Source of the DNA: IMCC26077 sp964490435 | GTDB lineage: Bacteria > Actinomycetota > Actinomycetes > Nanopelagicales > Nanopelagicaceae | Assembly: GCA_964490435.1 (NCBI GenBank) | Contig: CAZBCF010000014.1 | Coordinates: 1 to 33,503, forward strand | DNA length: 33,503 bases | Reading direction: 5' to 3' | Shown here: positions 31,114-33,503 of the stretch, in pieces | How the letters are laid out: every line of letters starts with the position of its first letter | How positions within the stretch are numbered: position 1 is the first letter of the stretch | The notes under the pieces: generated by a model | The model's database searches: none | The model's input: the letters and a program-made list of their open reading frames with translations, nothing else | Told to the model about the DNA's origin: nothing | Translations under genes and position numbers: made by a program

Positions 31114-33503
31114 ATGTCAGACACAGTCGTAAACCGGGCCGGGAGCAAACGTGGCGCTGGACTCACGGTGGAACGTATCTACACCACCGCAGGAGTCCAT
31201 CCTTACGATGAGGTGACCTGGGAGCGACGCGATGTCGTGCAGAACAATTGGAAGACTGGCGAAGTCGTCTTCGAACAGCGTGGGGTCGAGTTCCCTGACT
31301 TCTGGTCGGTGAATGCATCAACAATCGTCACCACTAAATACTTCCGAGGCGCAGTGGGCTATGAGAATCGCGAGTGGTCACTCAAGCAAGTCATCGATCG
31401 CGTTGTACTTACCTACACCAAAGCCGGAAAAGAGTCTGGTTATTTCGCTACCGAAGCAGATGCTGAAATTTTCGAGCACGAATTGACCTGGATGCTTATG
31501 CACCAAGTCTTTTCTTTCAACTCTCCAGTCTGGTTCAACGTCGGTACCGCAGCGCCACAACAGGTAAGCGCCTGCTTCATCCTCTCGGTCGATGACACCA
31601 TGGATTCGATTCTCAACTGGTATCGCGAAGAGGGCATGATCTTTAAAGGTGGTTCAGGTGCAGGCCTTAACCTCTCGCGCATTCGCTCCTCCAAAGAGCT
31701 CCTCAAATCAGGGGGCACCGCCTCAGGTCCGGTCTCCTTCATGCGTGGGGCTGATGCCTCTGCCGGAACGATCAAGTCCGGTGGTGCAACCCGTCGCGCT
31801 GCGAAGATGGTCGTGCTCGATGTTGATCACCCAGATATCGAAGAGTTCATTGAGACCAAGGTCAATGAAGAAGAGAAAATTCGCGTCTTGCGCGATGCAG
31901 GTTTTGATATGGACCTCGGTGGTAAAGACATCATCTCTGTTCAATATCAGAATGCGAACAATTCCGTTCGCGTCAGCGATGATTTCATGCGCGCCTATGA
32001 AGACGGAAAAGATTTTGGTCTTCGCGCTCGCTCCACTGGCGAGATCATCGAACACGTCAATGCGCGTTCGCTCTTCCGAAAGATGGCAGAAGCGGCATGG
32101 GCTTGCGCTGATCCTGGAATTCAATATGACGACACCATCAATGATTGGCACACCAATCCAGAGACAGGTCGAATCAATGCATCGAACCCTTGCTCTGAAT
32201 ACATGTCGCTCGATAATTCATCGTGCAACCTTGCCTCTTTGAATTTGATGAAATTCCTCAAGTCTGATGGATCATTCGATGCCAAGACTTTCGTCAAGGC
32301 AACCGAGTTGATCATCACCGCGATGGATATCTCCATCTGCTTCGCAGATTTCCCAACAGAGGCGATCGGAGACACCACTCGTAAGTATCGCCAACTCGGA
32401 ATCGGCTTTGCCAACATCGGTGCGCTCCTGATGGCATCGGGACTTCCATACGACAGCGATGGTGGCCGCGCACTTGCTGGTGCCATCACCTCGTTGATGA
32501 CCGGAACCTCTTATCGCCGTTCTGCAGAGATTGCTGGCATCGTCGGTGCGTACGAAGGCTATGCCCGCAATGCAGCCGCACATACCCGAGTGATGCGTAA
32601 GCATGCTGCGGCATCGGTTGCTGCACGCTCTGTCACCACCCTCGACCGCGATGTCTGGACAGAGGCAAATAAGCAGTGGGATGAAGGTTTGAAGATCGGC
32701 GAGAAGAACGGCTGGCGCAACGCGCAAGCATCTGTTCTCGCACCAACCGGAACAATTGGTTTGATGATGGATTGCGATACCACGGGTATTGAGCCTGATT
32801 TCTCGCTGGTCAAGTTCAAGAAGCTTGTCGGCGGCGGGTCGATGCAGAATGTCAGCCAAACTGTTGCTCCAGCACTTCGTAACCACGGATACACCGAAGA
32901 GACAATCGAGGCAATCGTCGAATTCATCCAAGCGAACGGACATGTCATCGAGGCTCCAGGGCTTAAGCCAGAGCATTACGACGTCTTCGATTGCGCACTT
33001 GGTGCGCGATCTATTGCGCCGATGGGCCACGTACGCATGATGGCTGCCTGCCAACCATTCCTCTCCGGTGCAATCTCCAAGACGGTCAACCTCCCAGAAG
33101 AGGCAACTGTCGAAGAGGTCGAAGAGGTCTACTACGAAGGATGGAAACTCGGACTCAAAGCGCTCGCCGTCTATCGGGATAATTGCAAAGTCGGTCAACC
33201 ACTCTCTGATGGCAAGGCGAAGAAGAAAGATGAGCCAGTTGTCGAGAGCGCAGCGCCGGCGCGTGCAACCCGCAAGCGTCTGCCAAAGTCGCGTCCATCG
33301 CGCACCACCTCCTTCAATGTTGGTGGCGCAGAGGGATACATGACCGCAGGTGCTTACGATGATGGCGCACTCGGTGAGGTCTTCTTAAAACTTGGCAAGC
33401 AGGGTTCGACTCTTGCCGGAGTTATGGATGCATTCTCCATCGCAGTCTCGATCGGTTTGCAATATGGCGTTCCACTCGAGACCTACGTGCAGAAGTTCAC
33501 CAA
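31114..33503 (+). CDS. nrdJ: Adenosylcobalamin-dependent ribonucleotide reductase, class II (partial, 3' end beyond window)
   Basis: Reduces ribonucleotides to deoxyribonucleotides using a B12-generated thiyl radical. The frame is open from ATG 31114 to the window end (796 complete codons); full-length actinobacterial NrdJ is roughly 950 residues, so the C-terminal Cys tail and zinc-binding region are missing. Visible residues: radical cysteine C360 with E362 in NPCSE, redox cysteines C154 (QVSACF) and C371 (SSCNLASLNL); the 360-371 spacing of 11 equals that of the Thermotoga enzyme as I recall it. The APTGTIG loop is at about 545. AGAGG lies 7 nt before the ATG. It is oxygen-independent and requires cobalamin. 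Confidence 0.96.
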   Translation, partial: MSDTVVNRAGSKRGAGLTVERIYTTAGVHPYDEVTWERRDVVQNNWKTGEVVFEQRGVEFPDFWSVNASTIVTTKYFRGAVGYENREWSLKQVIDRVVLTYTKAGKESGYFATEADAEIFEHELTWMLMHQVFSFNSPVWFNVGTAAPQQVSACFILSVDDTMDSILNWYREEGMIFKGGSGAGLNLSRIRSSKELLKSGGTASGPVSFMRGADASAGTIKSGGATRRAAKMVVLDVDHPDIEEFIETKVNEEEKIRVLRDAGFDMDLGGKDIISVQYQNANNSVRVSDDFMRAYEDGKDFGLRARSTGEIIEHVNARSLFRKMAEAAWACADPGIQYDDTINDWHTNPETGRINASNPCSEYMSLDNSSCNLASLNLMKFLKSDGSFDAKTFVKATELIITAMDISICFADFPTEAIGDTTRKYRQLGIGFANIGALLMASGLPYDSDGGRALAGAITSLMTGTSYRRSAEIAGIVGAYEGYARNAAAHTRVMRKHAAASVAARSVTTLDRDVWTEANKQWDEGLKIGEKNGWRNAQASVLAPTGTIGLMMDCDTTGIEPDFSLVKFKKLVGGGSMQNVSQTVAPALRNHGYTEETIEAIVEFIQANGHVIEAPGLKPEHYDVFDCALGARSIAPMGHVRMMAACQPFLSGAISKTVNLPEEATVEEVEEVYYEGWKLGLKALAVYRDNCKVGQPLSDGKAKKKDEPVVESAAPARATRKRLPKSRPSRTTSFNVGGAEGYMTAGAYDDGALGEVFLKLGKQGSTLAGVMDAFSIAVSIGLQYGVPLETYVQKFT

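Overview
The window is a compact chromosomal segment from an actinobacterium (Actinomycetota). The evidence is the gene order and several lineage-typical proteins: pnp, pepR, dapB, thyX, dapA, RNase J, ftsK, rimO, pgsA, cinA, a ClgR-type regulator, recA, recX, miaB, miaA, dapF, hflX, lexA, a ChiZ-like LysM gene, nrdR and nrdJ follow, with insertions, an order I recall from Mycobacterium and relatives. GC content looks slightly above 50 %, intergenic gaps are tiny, and many genes overlap by 1-4 nt or look leaderless. This suits a small-genome, possibly freshwater actinobacterium (Nanopelagicales-like), but that placement is inference. I saw no rRNA, tRNA, IS element, prophage or CRISPR array, and no gene-free stretch exceeds 300 bases.

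Layout. (1) 1-5300: RNA turnover (pnp), an M16 peptidase, lysine/peptidoglycan precursor synthesis (dapB), a small glutaredoxin and a short-chain dehydrogenase. (2) 5293-6248, minus strand: azlC-azlD branched-chain amino acid exporter, divergent from thyX. (3) 6287-12150: thyX, dapA, rnj and ftsK (dTMP and diaminopimelate synthesis, RNA decay, chromosome segregation). (4) 12246-15863: RodZ-like membrane HTH protein, rimO, pgsA, cinA and ClgR-type regulator, with a 9-bp tandem repeat at the rimO/pgsA junction. (5) 15883-17930: a TetR regulator coupled to a secreted, membrane-anchored endonuclease/exonuclease/phosphatase-fold protein. (6) 17935-19686: SOS-controlled recA with an unusual leader (LexA box, 8-bp tandem repeat, overlapping small ORF), then recX. 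(7) 19673-29067: miaB-miaA, an inserted rhamnose-mutarotase/Gfo-Idh pair and dapF-hflX, bracketed by two minus-strand paralogous secreted proteins of unknown function. (8) 29090-33503: lexA and a divergent SOS-controlled LysM protein (ChiZ/DivS/YneA type), then nrdR and the B12-dependent ribonucleotide reductase nrdJ, cut by the window end.

How they work together. LexA boxes at recA, lexA and the LysM gene form a core SOS circuit: DNA damage activates RecA, LexA self-cleaves, and the LysM protein probably delays division. NrdR/NrdJ and ThyX supply dNTPs, FtsK moves DNA, and DapA, DapB and DapF feed lysine and peptidoglycan synthesis.

The least explained element is the pair of secreted paralogues (19673-21583 and 27703-29067). 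Both are minus-strand, both overlap the 3' end of the convergent gene, and both end in the same roughly 26-residue two-cysteine basic tail after a Pro/Ser/Ala linker. The tail looks like a C-terminal anchoring, sorting or binding module that I cannot assign to a known family.
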